Assembly: GCF_027587195.1 (NCBI RefSeq)
Contig: NZ_JAPDDP010000014.1
Span: forward strand, 59,221-123,220
Length of the DNA stretch: 64,000 nt
DNA from: Solirubrobacter phytolaccae
Lineage (GTDB): Bacteria; Actinomycetota; Thermoleophilia; Solirubrobacterales; Solirubrobacteraceae
Direction: 5' to 3'
The notes below the pieces were generated by a model. The model was given only the letters and a program-made list of their open reading frames with translations, searched no databases and was not told where the DNA came from. Each line of letters opens with the position of its first letter. Position 1 is the stretch's first letter. Of the stretch, positions 1 to 7,941 are shown piece after piece. Both the position numbers and the translations under genes were made by a program.

Positions 1-2
1 TC

Positions 3-524
3 GCGGCCGGCGAGACCGCGGTCCACACGTACACGACGCCCGGCGTCCACACGGCGACGCTGACGGTGACCGACGAGCGCGGCGGCAAGACCACCAAGTC
101 GGTCCAGATCACGGTCTCGGCCGCCCTGCCGAGCTCGCCGTCGGCGCCCAAGTACGCGGACGTCGCGCCCGCGCAGGCGCCGTGGTTCGGCGTCAGCGAG
201 CCGGTGAAGACGTCGGTCAGCGGCTTCGCCAAGCGCGGGCTCACGGTCCGGGTCACGTGCACGGAGGCGATGACCGGCTCCGCGCAGCTGACCGTCTCGA
301 GCAAGGTCGCCAAGGCCCTGGGCCTGAAGAAGACCACGCTCGTGAGCGCGCCCGTGCGGTGCGCGGCCGGCGCCAAGGCCGTGACGCTGAAGCCCTCGGC
401 CGCGGTCAAGCGGGCGCTGGGCAAGGCGAAGGGCGCCGTGAAGGTCACGCTGGGCGTCTCGCTGCGGGCACGGGGTGAGGCGACCCAACGGTCGTCGCGC
501 ACCGTGACGTTCACGCGCGGATAG
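3..524 (+). CDS. Secreted PKD-domain protein, C-terminal part (5' truncated by window edge)
   Basis: The open frame is already running at the left edge. The first ~40 residues have the end of a PKD (immunoglobulin-like) repeat, seen as HTYTTPG, then TATLTVTDERGG and SVQITV. A Pro/Ala linker follows, then a ~110-residue Lys/Val-rich domain with two cysteines that ends in VTFTRG. PKD domains occur in extracellular adhesins and hydrolases, so the missing N-terminus probably holds a signal peptide and a catalytic or further PKD part. The C-terminal module resembles in style those of the secreted proteins at 31.4-32.6 kb and 59-60.9 kb. An internal GTG at 66 is not a convincing start because it would split the PKD domain. 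Confidence 0.75.
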   Translation, partial: AAGETAVHTYTTPGVHTATLTVTDERGGKTTKSVQITVSAALPSSPSAPKYADVAPAQAPWFGVSEPVKTSVSGFAKRGLTVRVTCTEAMTGSAQLTVSSKVAKALGLKKTTLVSAPVRCAAGAKAVTLKPSAAVKRALGKAKGAVKVTLGVSLRARGEATQRSSRTVTFTRG

Positions 525-549
525 CCGACCCGAGGCACGCCGGGTCCCG

Positions 550-584
550 AGCGGCCGCCCCTGGTCAGGGCGGCCGCTTTGCTT
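550..584 (+). terminator. Intrinsic terminator after the PKD-domain gene
   Basis: An 11-bp perfect GC-rich stem (AGCGGCCGCCC at 550-560 pairing with 568-578) has a 7-nt loop and is followed by a short T-rich tract (TTTGCTT). It lies 26 nt past the stop codon of the first gene. The convergent abiE operon ends at 619. Confidence 0.75.
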
Positions 585-618
585 GTCACAGGTGCTGTTG
601 CCAGACGGGATGCGGCGG

Positions 619-1503
619 CTACGGCGAGCCTGGCGAATGCGTAGGGCTTCGCCTGGCGGTCTCGATCTCGGAGATGAACTGGCGCAGGTCGTCAGCGGCG
701 ATGCTGACGTCGTCCGTGTAGAAGGCGATGTCGGCGGCCATGGCGGCGAACCCGGTTGGCCAGGAGAGGTGCACGGTGACCTGAGGCGGCCAGATGTGCT
801 TGTCTCGCAGCTCGAAGATCTCGATGCACGCTTCACGGACCGCAAACCAACCGCCATCCTCGATGAGCTCTCTGAGGAGCTGAAGATCGATCAGGTCGCG
901 GAAGCGGTCGTTCTCACGGCCGTCGGTGTAGATCTCTGTGCAGGCGTGGATCTTCTGGGCGATCTGGTAGCGCACAGACACACACGCGATTCGCTCGGGG
1001 CCCTCGATCTGCACAGGGTCAAGTGGGCGCGCGGCGACGCGGTCGATCTCTTGGCCGGCCTGCCCTTCGGCGGGCGCTACTTCGAGCTGCACGGTGCCCC
1101 ATGGCTTGCCCTTATAGGAGAGTTTGATGTCCATGCGCATCGCGTGGGTGTCGCGAATGGGCTCGGGTTCTGTTCGCTGAAGCTGAAAGCCGCCCCAGTC
1201 CTCGGCGAGCGCGCGATCAAGCGCGTCTAGCATGCCTTCAGCGCGGTCGCGGAACGCTGCGTCGTAGTCCTTGGACGCGCGTGCATTGACTCCCAGCCGT
1301 AGCTCCATCGCAGCGCCGCCCTTGAGCGTGAACAGCGGTTCGCCGTCCTCGTCGCGTACCCGGTCCAGTACAGCGCTGATGATGTGGGTATTGACCCAGC
1401 GCTGGTAGCGGCCGGCGGGCAGGCTGGCCTCGGCCGCCGCGACGTTGGCCAGTCGCTGCAGGTGAGAGAGGTTTCCCGGCGGTTTGCGGGGCTTGGCGCT
1501 CAC
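619..1503 (-). CDS. abiEii: AbiEii-type nucleotidyltransferase toxin
   Basis: This 294-residue protein has the layout of the AbiEii/DUF1814 nucleotidyltransferase toxins. KGGAAMELRLG sits at residues 61-71 and a D-x-D pair (KDYD, D79 and D81) corresponds to the metal-binding NTase motif. A later segment, QKIHACTEIYTDGRENDRFRDL, carries the conserved Lys and acidic residues, though it is more divergent. AbiEii proteins act in the cytoplasm as the toxin of type IV toxin-antitoxin systems that give phage abortive infection. The GTG start overlaps the antitoxin stop by 4 nt (GTGA), so translation is probably coupled. Homologues in Mycobacterium transfer nucleotides to tRNA; whether this one does is inference. 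Confidence 0.87.
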   Translation of the reverse strand: MSAKPRKPPGNLSHLQRLANVAAAEASLPAGRYQRWVNTHIISAVLDRVRDEDGEPLFTLKGGAAMELRLGVNARASKDYDAAFRDRAEGMLDALDRALAEDWGGFQLQRTEPEPIRDTHAMRMDIKLSYKGKPWGTVQLEVAPAEGQAGQEIDRVAARPLDPVQIEGPERIACVSVRYQIAQKIHACTEIYTDGRENDRFRDLIDLQLLRELIEDGGWFAVREACIEIFELRDKHIWPPQVTVHLSWPTGFAAMAADIAFYTDDVSIAADDLRQFISEIETARRSPTHSPGSP

Positions 1504-2099
1504 CCGTCGACCGCCGACGGGGCATCGGCGTTGCGCTGCGCTCGAAGCTCGACAGCCTGCCCGATAGTGAGTCTGCCGGTACGGCGGGCGGTGTCAATCG
1601 CCTGCTCAAGCAGGTTCCATCCGACGTGCTGTTCGATGCCTCCGAGGATGGCACGGCGGACTGTCACGATCGGAAGGCCTTGATGCCAGGTCATGTCCTG
1701 TGCTGGTAGCTCCTCGCGATGCACGCGCAACACGTCTGGTGGCGTACGGGTCGTGCGGAACTTTCGCGGAACGGTGATATCGATGTGGCTGGGATTGATG
1801 TCGCAGAGCGCGTGGAGATCCAGCGCGGTGGCGTGGCTGAGCACACCTCGAACCTCAAGTGGCCACAACGTCGCTTCCGTGTACTGGTCGAGCGGGCTGG
1901 CCGGAATGTCCCGGAACCGGAAGACGCCGCGGCTGACGTGCATCAGGGTTCCGCGCTCCTTCATCTTCGGCAGACGGTCTGGGTGTACACCCAGATCCTC
2001 CGCGTCGCGCGTCGTGATGTAACCGAACTGCTCGGCAGCGAGCTCACGCAAAAGGGTGTAGAGCTGTCCTGGCATCGACGAGCGCGATTTTAAGGTCAT
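1500..2099 (-). CDS. abiEi: AbiEi-type antitoxin / transcriptional autorepressor
   Basis: The 199-residue protein starts with a winged-helix region of the AbiEi_4 type (residues ~10-60: LLRELAAEQFGYITTRDAE, then RGTLMHVSRGVFRF). A larger C-terminal antitoxin domain follows, with HATALDLHALCDINPSHIDIT and the typical VTVRRAILG near the end. In the family, the N-terminal domain represses the operon and the C-terminal domain counters the toxin. It lies directly upstream of abiEii and overlaps it by 4 nt. The first ATG is embedded in one of two palindromic operators. Met9 at 2075 is an alternative start that would free the operator from the coding region; neither has a strong Shine-Dalgarno sequence. 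Confidence 0.87.
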   Translation of the reverse strand: MTLKSRSSMPGQLYTLLRELAAEQFGYITTRDAEDLGVHPDRLPKMKERGTLMHVSRGVFRFRDIPASPLDQYTEATLWPLEVRGVLSHATALDLHALCDINPSHIDITVPRKFRTTRTPPDVLRVHREELPAQDMTWHQGLPIVTVRRAILGGIEQHVGWNLLEQAIDTARRTGRLTIGQAVELRAQRNADAPSAVDG

Positions 2100-2118
2100 T
2101 TCGACCTAGAACTCGCAG
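2093..2118. promoter_or_regulatory. AbiEi operator, proximal palindrome
   Basis: AGGTC-ATTTC-GACCT (2093-2107) is an inverted repeat that overlaps the abiEi start codon (2097-2099). Positions 2093-2118 are a near-exact direct repeat of 2160-2185, differing at two positions. Known AbiEi proteins bind two inverted repeats in their own promoter. Assigning these sites to AbiEi is inference from position and architecture. Confidence 0.7.
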
Positions 2119-2150
2119 CGCCCACAATACCGCGCGATTCGCAATCTTGC

Positions 2151-2183
2151 GCGACTTCTAGGTCATTGCGACCTAGAAGTCGC
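2151..2183. promoter_or_regulatory. AbiEi operator, distal palindrome
   Basis: A perfect 14-bp inverted repeat (GCGACTTCTAGGTC at 2151-2164 against 2170-2183) surrounds a 5-nt spacer, ATTGC. Its centre is 67 bp from that of the proximal palindrome, about six helical turns, and the inner AGGTC/GACCT half-sites are identical. It lies between abiEi and the divergent sugar-oxidation operon, so it could also affect that operon. Confidence 0.75.
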
Positions 2184-2251
2184 AGTTTGATACTGACTGG
2201 ACGGCGGCGGCATGCTTGCGCGCTGTCCTCCAAACCCGTTACGCTCCGTCG

Positions 2252-2267
2252 TGGCAAACGCTTTCCG
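2252..2267. promoter_or_regulatory. Candidate LacI-family operator upstream of sugar operon
   Basis: TGGCAAACGCTTTCCG has the central CG and the AAnCGnTT core typical of LacI/GalR operators, with 5 of 7 positions of each arm symmetrical. It ends 11 bp before the GTG start at 2279, next to the ribosome binding site. The LacI-family regulator encoded at 5345-6307 is the likely ligand-responsive repressor (inference). Confidence 0.55.
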
Positions 2268-2278
2268 TGAGGAGACCA

Positions 2279-3430
2279 GTGGGACAGCGCGTCGTCGGAA
2301 TCATCATGAACGGGGTCACCGGCCGGATGGGGATGAACCAACATCTCATCCGCTCGATCCTCGCCATCCGCGAGCAGGGCGGCCTGCCGATCGGCGGCGG
2401 GGACGTCATCTGGCCCGAGCCGCTGCTCGTCGGCCGCAGCGAGGGCAAGCTCGCCGCGCTGGCGGCGCAACACGGGCTCGAGCGCTGGTCGACGGACCTC
2501 GGCGCGGCGCTGGCCGATCCCGCATACGAGGTCTACTTCGACGCGCAGCTGACGTCCGCGCGGCCGCCGGCGGTCGAGCAGGCGATCGCGGCGGGCAAGC
2601 ACATCTACTGCGAGAAGCCGGTCACGCCGGACGTCGAGACCGCGCTCGCGCTCGGACGGGCCGCGCGCGCCGCGGGCGTGAAGGCCGGCGTCGTCCAGGA
2701 CAAGCTCTTCCTGCCCGGGCTGCTGAAGCTCCGCCGGCTCGTCGAGTCGGGGTACTTCGGCCGGATCATCGCCGCGCGCGGGGAGTTCGGCTACTGGGTC
2801 TATCCCGGCCCGGACCCGGTGCCGCAGCGCCCGTCGTGGAACTACCGCCGCGAGGACGGCGGCGGGATCATCAGCGACATGTTCGCCCACTGGCGCTACG
2901 TGCTCGACAACGTGTTCGGGCCCGTGCGCTCCGTGCTGGCGACCGGCGCGACGCACATCCCGACGCGCATCGGCGAGGACGGGCAGCCCTACGAGGCGAC
3001 GGCCGAGGACGCGGCGTACGCGATCTTCGAGTTCGATGGTGGGCTCGTCGTGCAGATGAACTCGTCCTGGTGCGTGCGCGTGAACCGCGACGAGCTGTTC
3101 GAGCTGCAGGTCGACGGCACCGAGGGCAGCGCCGTGGCGGGCCTGCGCGGGTGCAAGGTCCAGCCCGCGATTGCGACGCCCAAGTCGGTCTGGAACCCCG
3201 ACCTGCCCGACCCCGTCGCCCACCGCGAGGCGTGGCTGGAGGTGCCCGCCACCGAGCCGCCCGAGAACGGCTTCAAGCTCCAATGGGAGGCGTTCCTGCG
3301 CCACGTCGTGCTCGACGAGCCGTTCCCGTGGGACTTCGTGGAGGGCGCGCGCGGCGTGCAGCTCTACGAGCTGGCGGAGCAGTCGTGGCGCGAGCGGCGG
3401 TGGATCGACGTGCCGGAGCTGACGTTGTGA
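2279..3430 (+). CDS. Gfo/Idh/MocA-family NAD(P)-dependent oxidoreductase
   Basis: This 383-residue protein opens with a Rossmann fold (VVGIIMNGVTGRMGMNQHL) and has the family YCEKPV motif around residues 115-120. The second half is the alpha/beta dimerisation and substrate domain. Family members oxidise or reduce sugars, inositols or 3-keto-sugars in the cytoplasm. I chose the GTG at 2279 because GAGGAG lies about 5 nt upstream. An in-frame ATG at 2216 would add residues unrelated to the family and would cover the putative operator. The stop overlaps the next gene as GTGA, starting a tightly coupled three-gene operon. Confidence 0.88.
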   Translation: MGQRVVGIIMNGVTGRMGMNQHLIRSILAIREQGGLPIGGGDVIWPEPLLVGRSEGKLAALAAQHGLERWSTDLGAALADPAYEVYFDAQLTSARPPAVEQAIAAGKHIYCEKPVTPDVETALALGRAARAAGVKAGVVQDKLFLPGLLKLRRLVESGYFGRIIAARGEFGYWVYPGPDPVPQRPSWNYRREDGGGIISDMFAHWRYVLDNVFGPVRSVLATGATHIPTRIGEDGQPYEATAEDAAYAIFEFDGGLVVQMNSSWCVRVNRDELFELQVDGTEGSAVAGLRGCKVQPAIATPKSVWNPDLPDPVAHREAWLEVPATEPPENGFKLQWEAFLRHVVLDEPFPWDFVEGARGVQLYELAEQSWRERRWIDVPELTL

Positions 3431-4560
3431 AGTTGCCGCGCGCGGACGGCTCGCTGGCGGAGTACACGCCGACGCTGCGCGAGCCGCTGCCGGTGTACGG
3501 AACGGAGCCGCGCTCGCGCGTGTGCTTCGCCGCCGCGCACGTGGTCGCCGACCCCCTGGCCGACGGCGACCCGACCGGCCCGGCGCGGCTGGACTGGGAG
3601 GCCACGCTGGCCTTCCGGCGGCACCTGTGGGCGCACGGGCTGCGCGTCGCCGAGGCGATGGACACGGCACAGCGCGGCATGGGGCTGGACTGGGCGGCGA
3701 CGCAGGAGCTGATCCGGCGGTCGGTCGCCGAGGCCGTGGCCGTCGGCGGCAAGCTCGCGTGCGGCGCGGGCACGGACCAGCTGAGCGGCCCGGCGACGCT
3801 GGCGCAGGTGCGCGCGGCCTACGAGGAGCAGCTCGCGTTCATCGAGGGCGAGGGCGCGCCGGTGATCCTGATGGCCTCGCGCGCGCTCGCGGCGGCGGCC
3901 GAAGGCCCCGACGACTATCGCTCCGTCTACGGGCACCTGCTCGCGCAGGCCTCGTCGCCGGTGATCCTGCACTGGCTCGGGGACATGTTCGACCCGCTGC
4001 TGGCCGGCTACTGGGGCTCGCGCGATCTGGGCGAGGCCGCGGACGTCGTGCTCGACATCATCGCGGCGCACACCGACAAGGTCGACGGGATCAAGGTCTC
4101 GCTGCTGGACGCGGACAAGGAGATCGCGCTGCGCGAGCGCCTGCCGGACGGCGTGCGCATGTACACCGGCGACGACTTCAACTACCCGTCGCTGATCAAG
4201 AGCGGCAGCGACGCCCTGCTCGGCATCTTCGACGCGATCGCCCCGGTGGCCGCCGCGGCGATGCACGCGCTCGACGACGGCGACGAGGCGCGCTACGACG
4301 CGTTGCTCGCGCCGACCGTCCCGCTCTCGCGCCACATCTTCAAAACGCCCACGCCCTACTACAAGACCGGCGTCGTCTTCCTCGCCTACCTCAACGGCCA
4401 CCAGGACCACTTCCGGATGGTGGGCGGGCTCGAGAGCGGGCGCTCCGTCGTGCACCTGTCCGAGCTGTTCGTGCTCGCCGACGAGGCCGGCCTGCTGCGT
4501 GAGCCGGACCTCGCGACCGCACGCATGGAGCTGGTGCTGGAGCTCGCGGGCGTGTCATGA
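3427..4560 (+). CDS. DUF993 protein, dihydrodipicolinate-synthase-like TIM barrel
   Basis: The 377-residue protein matches the DUF993 family, distant relatives of DHDPS/N-acetylneuraminate-lyase class I aldolases. Features seen are DTAQRGMGLDW near residue 80, SPVILHWLGDMFDP near 180, a central DGIKVSLLD strand that could carry a Schiff-base lysine, and YTGDDFNYPSLI. The GTG start overlaps the dehydrogenase stop and the gene ends in an ATGA overlap with the isomerase. DUF993 genes commonly travel with Gfo/Idh dehydrogenases and sugar isomerases, which suggests cleavage or rearrangement of an oxidised sugar. The reaction itself is not established here. The frame stays open upstream to 2212, but that part lies over the dehydrogenase gene and is not coding. 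Confidence 0.85.
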   Translation: MKLPRADGSLAEYTPTLREPLPVYGTEPRSRVCFAAAHVVADPLADGDPTGPARLDWEATLAFRRHLWAHGLRVAEAMDTAQRGMGLDWAATQELIRRSVAEAVAVGGKLACGAGTDQLSGPATLAQVRAAYEEQLAFIEGEGAPVILMASRALAAAAEGPDDYRSVYGHLLAQASSPVILHWLGDMFDPLLAGYWGSRDLGEAADVVLDIIAAHTDKVDGIKVSLLDADKEIALRERLPDGVRMYTGDDFNYPSLIKSGSDALLGIFDAIAPVAAAAMHALDDGDEARYDALLAPTVPLSRHIFKTPTPYYKTGVVFLAYLNGHQDHFRMVGGLESGRSVVHLSELFVLADEAGLLREPDLATARMELVLELAGVS

Positions 4561-5348
4561 CGGGGCGGCTGTCGTTCAACTCGATGACCGCCGACCGCTG
4601 GTCGCTGGCCGAGGTGATCGACGCCTGCGCCGAGCACGGCATCGGGTGGATCGGGCCGTGGCGGCACAAGCTCGCCGAGCTCGGCGTGGAGGAGGCGCGG
4701 CGGCGGATCGACGCGGCCGGGCTGAAGGTCTCCAGCCTCTGCCGCGGCGGCTTCTTCGCGGCGGAAGGCGCCGACGAGGACAACCGCCGGGCGGTCGAGG
4801 AGGCGGCGGCGCTGGGCACGGACGCGCTCGTGCTCGTGTGCGGGCCGCCGGCCACCAAGGACCTCGTGGCCGCGCGCGCGGTGATCGAGGCCGGGATCGA
4901 GCGGCTGCTCCCGCACGCCAACGAGCACGGCGTGCGGCTCGGGATCGAGCCCCTGCACCCGATGATGATCGGCGAGCGCTCGGCGATCAACACGCTCGCG
5001 AGCGCACTGGACATCGCCGAGCGGATCGGTGACCCCGGCGTCGGCGTCGTGATCGACGTCTACCACACGTTCTGGGACCCGGCGCTGCCCGAGCAGGTCG
5101 CGCGCGCGGCCGGGAAGATCGTCGGCTACCACGTCAACGACTGGCTGACCGAGACGAGCCACACGCTGCTCGAGCGCGGGATGATGGGCGACGGGATCAT
5201 CGACCTGCCCGCCTTCAGCGCGCTGATCGACGCCGCCGGCTACGACGGCCCGATCGAGGTCGAGATCCTCAACCCGGCGATCTGGGACCTTCCCCGCGAG
5301 GCGCTGATGCGGACGACGGTGGAGCGCTTCGAGCGATGCGTCTTCTAA
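4557..5348 (+). CDS. Sugar phosphate isomerase/epimerase (xylose-isomerase-like TIM barrel)
   Basis: The 263 residues form an AP endonuclease 2/xylose-isomerase-like barrel. Metal-ligand strands can be recognised: LGIEPLHP (~125), VVIDVYHTFWDP (~165), GYHVNDW (~190) and IEVEILN (~240). Members isomerise or epimerise sugars and inositols, or eliminate from 3-keto-glycosides. It is the last gene of the 2279-5348 operon (ATGA overlap with DUF993). Its stop overlaps the convergent lacI-type gene by 4 bp. The substrate is unknown. Confidence 0.85.
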   Translation: MTGRLSFNSMTADRWSLAEVIDACAEHGIGWIGPWRHKLAELGVEEARRRIDAAGLKVSSLCRGGFFAAEGADEDNRRAVEEAAALGTDALVLVCGPPATKDLVAARAVIEAGIERLLPHANEHGVRLGIEPLHPMMIGERSAINTLASALDIAERIGDPGVGVVIDVYHTFWDPALPEQVARAAGKIVGYHVNDWLTETSHTLLERGMMGDGIIDLPAFSALIDAAGYDGPIEVEILNPAIWDLPREALMRTTVERFERCVF

Positions 5349-6307
5349 GTGGTGGTGCGGATCGCGAGCGCGTGCGGGAGCAGGACGTCCTCGGCCTGCT
5401 GATCGAGCACCGCCTGCGCGGCGCGGCGACCCATCTCGTGCAGCGGGACGCTCACAGTCGTCAGGCCGACGAAGTGCGCCGGGCGTGTGTCGTCGATGCC
5501 CGCCACGGCGACGTCGCCGGGCACGTCGACGCCCGCGTCGCGCAGCCGCGTGAGCAGGCCGATCGCGGCCTCGTCGTTGGCGGCGATCAGCGCCTGCGGC
5601 AGCGCGTCACGTTCGAGCAGTCGCGACGCGGCCTCGATCCCGTCCTCGTAGGCGAAGCCGCCGGGGATCGAGTCGATGCCGCCGGCGCGGGTGAAGCCCG
5701 CCAGGCGCTGCGCGCTCGTGTGCAGCCCGGCCGGCCCTTCGACGAACGTGACCCGCTCGTGGCCGAGACCCTTCACGTAGGCCGTGATGTCGTGCGCGGC
5801 GGCCTCGTTGTCGAACACGATCGCGGGCGCGTCGAAGTCGCGCTGGGCGAGCGCGACGACCACCGTGCCGCGCTCGCGCGCCTCGCGCACGGCGACGGCG
5901 ACGTCCGGCGCGCTCGGGTCGCCGGCACGCCCGCTGCCCGCGAAGACGATCCCCGCGGCGTGGTAGTCGCGCAGCTGGTGCAGGTGGCCGAGCTCCGCCT
6001 CGCTGCCGAGCTCGGCGCTGCAGACCATCGTCAGGTAGCCGAGGCCGGCCGCGGCCGCCTCGACGCCGCGCGCGATCTCGGCGAAGTACGGGTCGACGAT
6101 GTCGCCGACGATCACGCCGATGATCCGCGAGCTGCGGGTGACGAGCGCGCGGGCGAGCGCGGACGGCGCGTACCCCAGCTCCTCGGCGGCCTGGAGCACG
6201 CGCGTGCGCGTCGCTTCCGAGACCGGATGCGCGGAGCCGTTGAGGACGCGCGAGCACGTGGCGATGGAGACGCCCGCGTGACGGCTGATGTCGCTGAGGG
6301 ACGCCAC
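5345..6307 (-). CDS. LacI-family transcriptional regulator
   Basis: The 320-residue protein has an N-terminal LacI helix-turn-helix (SLSDISRHAGVSIATCSRVLNG, hinge helix PSALARAL near residue 50). A type I periplasmic-binding-protein fold follows, with SRIIGVIVGDIVDPYF, LIAANDEAAIG and VAGIDDTRPA. It lies between the isomerase operon on the left and the GMC oxidoreductase genes on the right, and is divergent from the latter. It probably represses both flanking sugar-oxidation operons, with a sugar or keto-sugar inducer. Candidate operators with CG-centred cores lie at 2252-2267 and 6315-6324. Confidence 0.92.
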   Translation of the reverse strand: MASLSDISRHAGVSIATCSRVLNGSAHPVSEATRTRVLQAAEELGYAPSALARALVTRSSRIIGVIVGDIVDPYFAEIARGVEAAAAGLGYLTMVCSAELGSEAELGHLHQLRDYHAAGIVFAGSGRAGDPSAPDVAVAVREARERGTVVVALAQRDFDAPAIVFDNEAAAHDITAYVKGLGHERVTFVEGPAGLHTSAQRLAGFTRAGGIDSIPGGFAYEDGIEAASRLLERDALPQALIAANDEAAIGLLTRLRDAGVDVPGDVAVAGIDDTRPAHFVGLTTVSVPLHEMGRRAAQAVLDQQAEDVLLPHALAIRTTT

Positions 6308-6314
6308 TTGGCGC

Positions 6315-6324
6315 GGAACGTTAG
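6315..6324. promoter_or_regulatory. Candidate LacI-family operator core between lacI-type gene and GMC gene
   Basis: GGAACGTTAG contains the palindromic AACGTT core. It sits in the 32-bp gap between the divergent LacI-family gene (start 6307) and the GMC oxidoreductase (start 6340), just upstream of the GAGGAGAG ribosome binding site. The match is weak on its own, and the position is what makes it plausible. Confidence 0.35.
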
Positions 6325-6339
6325 TGAGGAGAGAGACTC

Positions 6340-7941
6340 ATGGAACATGACGTCCTGATCGTGGGGGCCGGACCCTCGGGGGCGATCACGGCGAAGCGGT
6401 TGGCCGAGGAGGGCCTGCGCGTGCTCGTGCTCGAGCAGGGCGACTGGCCCGACTACTCGAAGGCGACCGTCCACCGGGAGGACTTCCCGCTCACCGCCGG
6501 GCGCGACTGGGGCTGGGACCCGAACCTGCGCCAGGCGCCGGGCGACTACCCGATCGACGACGCCGACTCCGACATCACGGCGCTGATGTGGAACGGCGTC
6601 GGCGGCGGCACCGTCGTCTACGCGGCGCAGTGGCAGCGGAACATGCCGTCGGACTTCCGCGTGAAGACGCTCGACGGGATCGCCGACGACTGGCCGCTGA
6701 CCTACGAGGACCTCGAGCCCTACTACGTGCGCGTGGAGCGCGACTTCGGCATCTCCGGCCTGGCGAACGACACCGCGTTCCCGCCCGGTGAAGGGCCGCC
6801 GCTGCCCCCCGTCCCGCTCGGTCCGGCGGGCCGGCGCGTCGCCAAGGCCCACAACGACCTCGGCTGGCACTGGTGGCCGGCGCCGAACGCGATCGCGACG
6901 CGCGAGTACGGCCGGCTGCACGCCTGCCAGCAGGTCGGCACGTGCCTGCAGGCCTGCGCGTACGGCGCCAAGGGCACGGCGGACCTCACGCACTGGCCGC
7001 GGGCGCTCGAGCTCGGCGTCGAGCTGCGCACCCGCGCCCGTGTGAGCGAGCTGATCGTCCGGCCCGACGGGCTCGTCGCGGGTGCCCGCTACGTCGACGC
7101 GGACGGGAACGAGCACGAGGCCCGCGCGGGCGTCACCGTGCTCGCGGCCAACGGCGTCGGCACGCCGCGCCTGCTGCTGCTCTCCGGCGATTCACCCGAC
7201 GGGCTCGCCAACTCCTCCGGCATGGTCGGCAAGCGGCTGATGATGCACCCGTTCGGCACGGTCGTCGGCGTCTTCGACGAGGACTTCCGCGCCTGGCAGG
7301 GCCCGTGGGGCCAGTTCATCCACTCGCTCGAGTTCTACGAGACCGACGAGTCGCGAGGGTTCGTGCGCGGCGCGAAGTGGGGGCTGCAGCCGACGGGCGG
7401 GCCGTTCTCGATGACGAGCGCGTACCCGTGGGGCGCCGAGAACGAGATCTGGGGGCCGGGCTTCCAGGACGCGGTGCGCGGGCGGCTCGGGCACTCGACG
7501 ATGTGGGGGATCATCGCCGAGGACCTGCCGGAGGAGTCCAACCGCGTCGTGCTCGACCGCGTGAACCGCGACGCCGACGGCGTGCCGGGCGCGAAGATCG
7601 AGTACCGGCTGAGCGAGAACTCGCGGCGGCTGGTCGAGTTCCACCAGGCGCGCGCGAAGGAGTCGCTGCTCGCGGCCGGCGCGCGCGACGTGGTCGTCGC
7701 GCCCTTCATCCGCTCGACGGGCTGGCACCTGCTCGGGACGACGGTGATGGGCACCGACCCGGCGACGTCGGTCGTCGACGCGCAGGGCCGCTGCCACGAC
7801 GTGCCCAACCTGTTCGTGTTCGACGGCAGCGTGTGGCCGACGTCCGCGGGCATGAACCCGACCGCGACGATCGCGGCGCTCGCGCTGCGGTTCGCGGAGC
7901 AGCTGATCGAGTCCCGGCGCGAGCAGAAGGTGGCGGCCTGA
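6340..7941 (+). CDS. GMC-family FAD-dependent sugar oxidoreductase
   Basis: The 533-residue protein has the FAD Rossmann motif VLIVGAGPSGA at residues 5-15, the GMC segment GVGGGTVVYA near 87, and the C-terminal active-site pair His463 (STGWHLLG) and Asn506 (GMNPTAT). Length and motifs match the branch that includes glucose/choline/gluconate dehydrogenases and glycoside 3-oxidases. No Sec or Tat signal is visible. A strong GAGGAGAG ribosome binding site precedes the ATG. It overlaps the small-subunit gene by 1 nt (TGATG), so the two probably form one enzyme. It likely oxidises a sugar or glycoside whose product the neighbouring Gfo/Idh, DUF993 and isomerase proteins process. Confidence 0.9.
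   Translation: MEHDVLIVGAGPSGAITAKRLAEEGLRVLVLEQGDWPDYSKATVHREDFPLTAGRDWGWDPNLRQAPGDYPIDDADSDITALMWNGVGGGTVVYAAQWQRNMPSDFRVKTLDGIADDWPLTYEDLEPYYVRVERDFGISGLANDTAFPPGEGPPLPPVPLGPAGRRVAKAHNDLGWHWWPAPNAIATREYGRLHACQQVGTCLQACAYGAKGTADLTHWPRALELGVELRTRARVSELIVRPDGLVAGARYVDADGNEHEARAGVTVLAANGVGTPRLLLLSGDSPDGLANSSGMVGKRLMMHPFGTVVGVFDEDFRAWQGPWGQFIHSLEFYETDESRGFVRGAKWGLQPTGGPFSMTSAYPWGAENEIWGPGFQDAVRGRLGHSTMWGIIAEDLPEESNRVVLDRVNRDADGVPGAKIEYRLSENSRRLVEFHQARAKESLLAAGARDVVVAPFIRSTGWHLLGTTVMGTDPATSVVDAQGRCHDVPNLFVFDGSVWPTSAGMNPTATIAALALRFAEQLIESRREQKVAA

Noticed and set aside
2212..4560. Apparent 782-codon fusion of unknown sequence to DUF993
   Set aside because: The first ~400 codons are an out-of-frame shadow of the Gfo/Idh gene; the DUF993 protein starts at the GTGA overlap at 3427.
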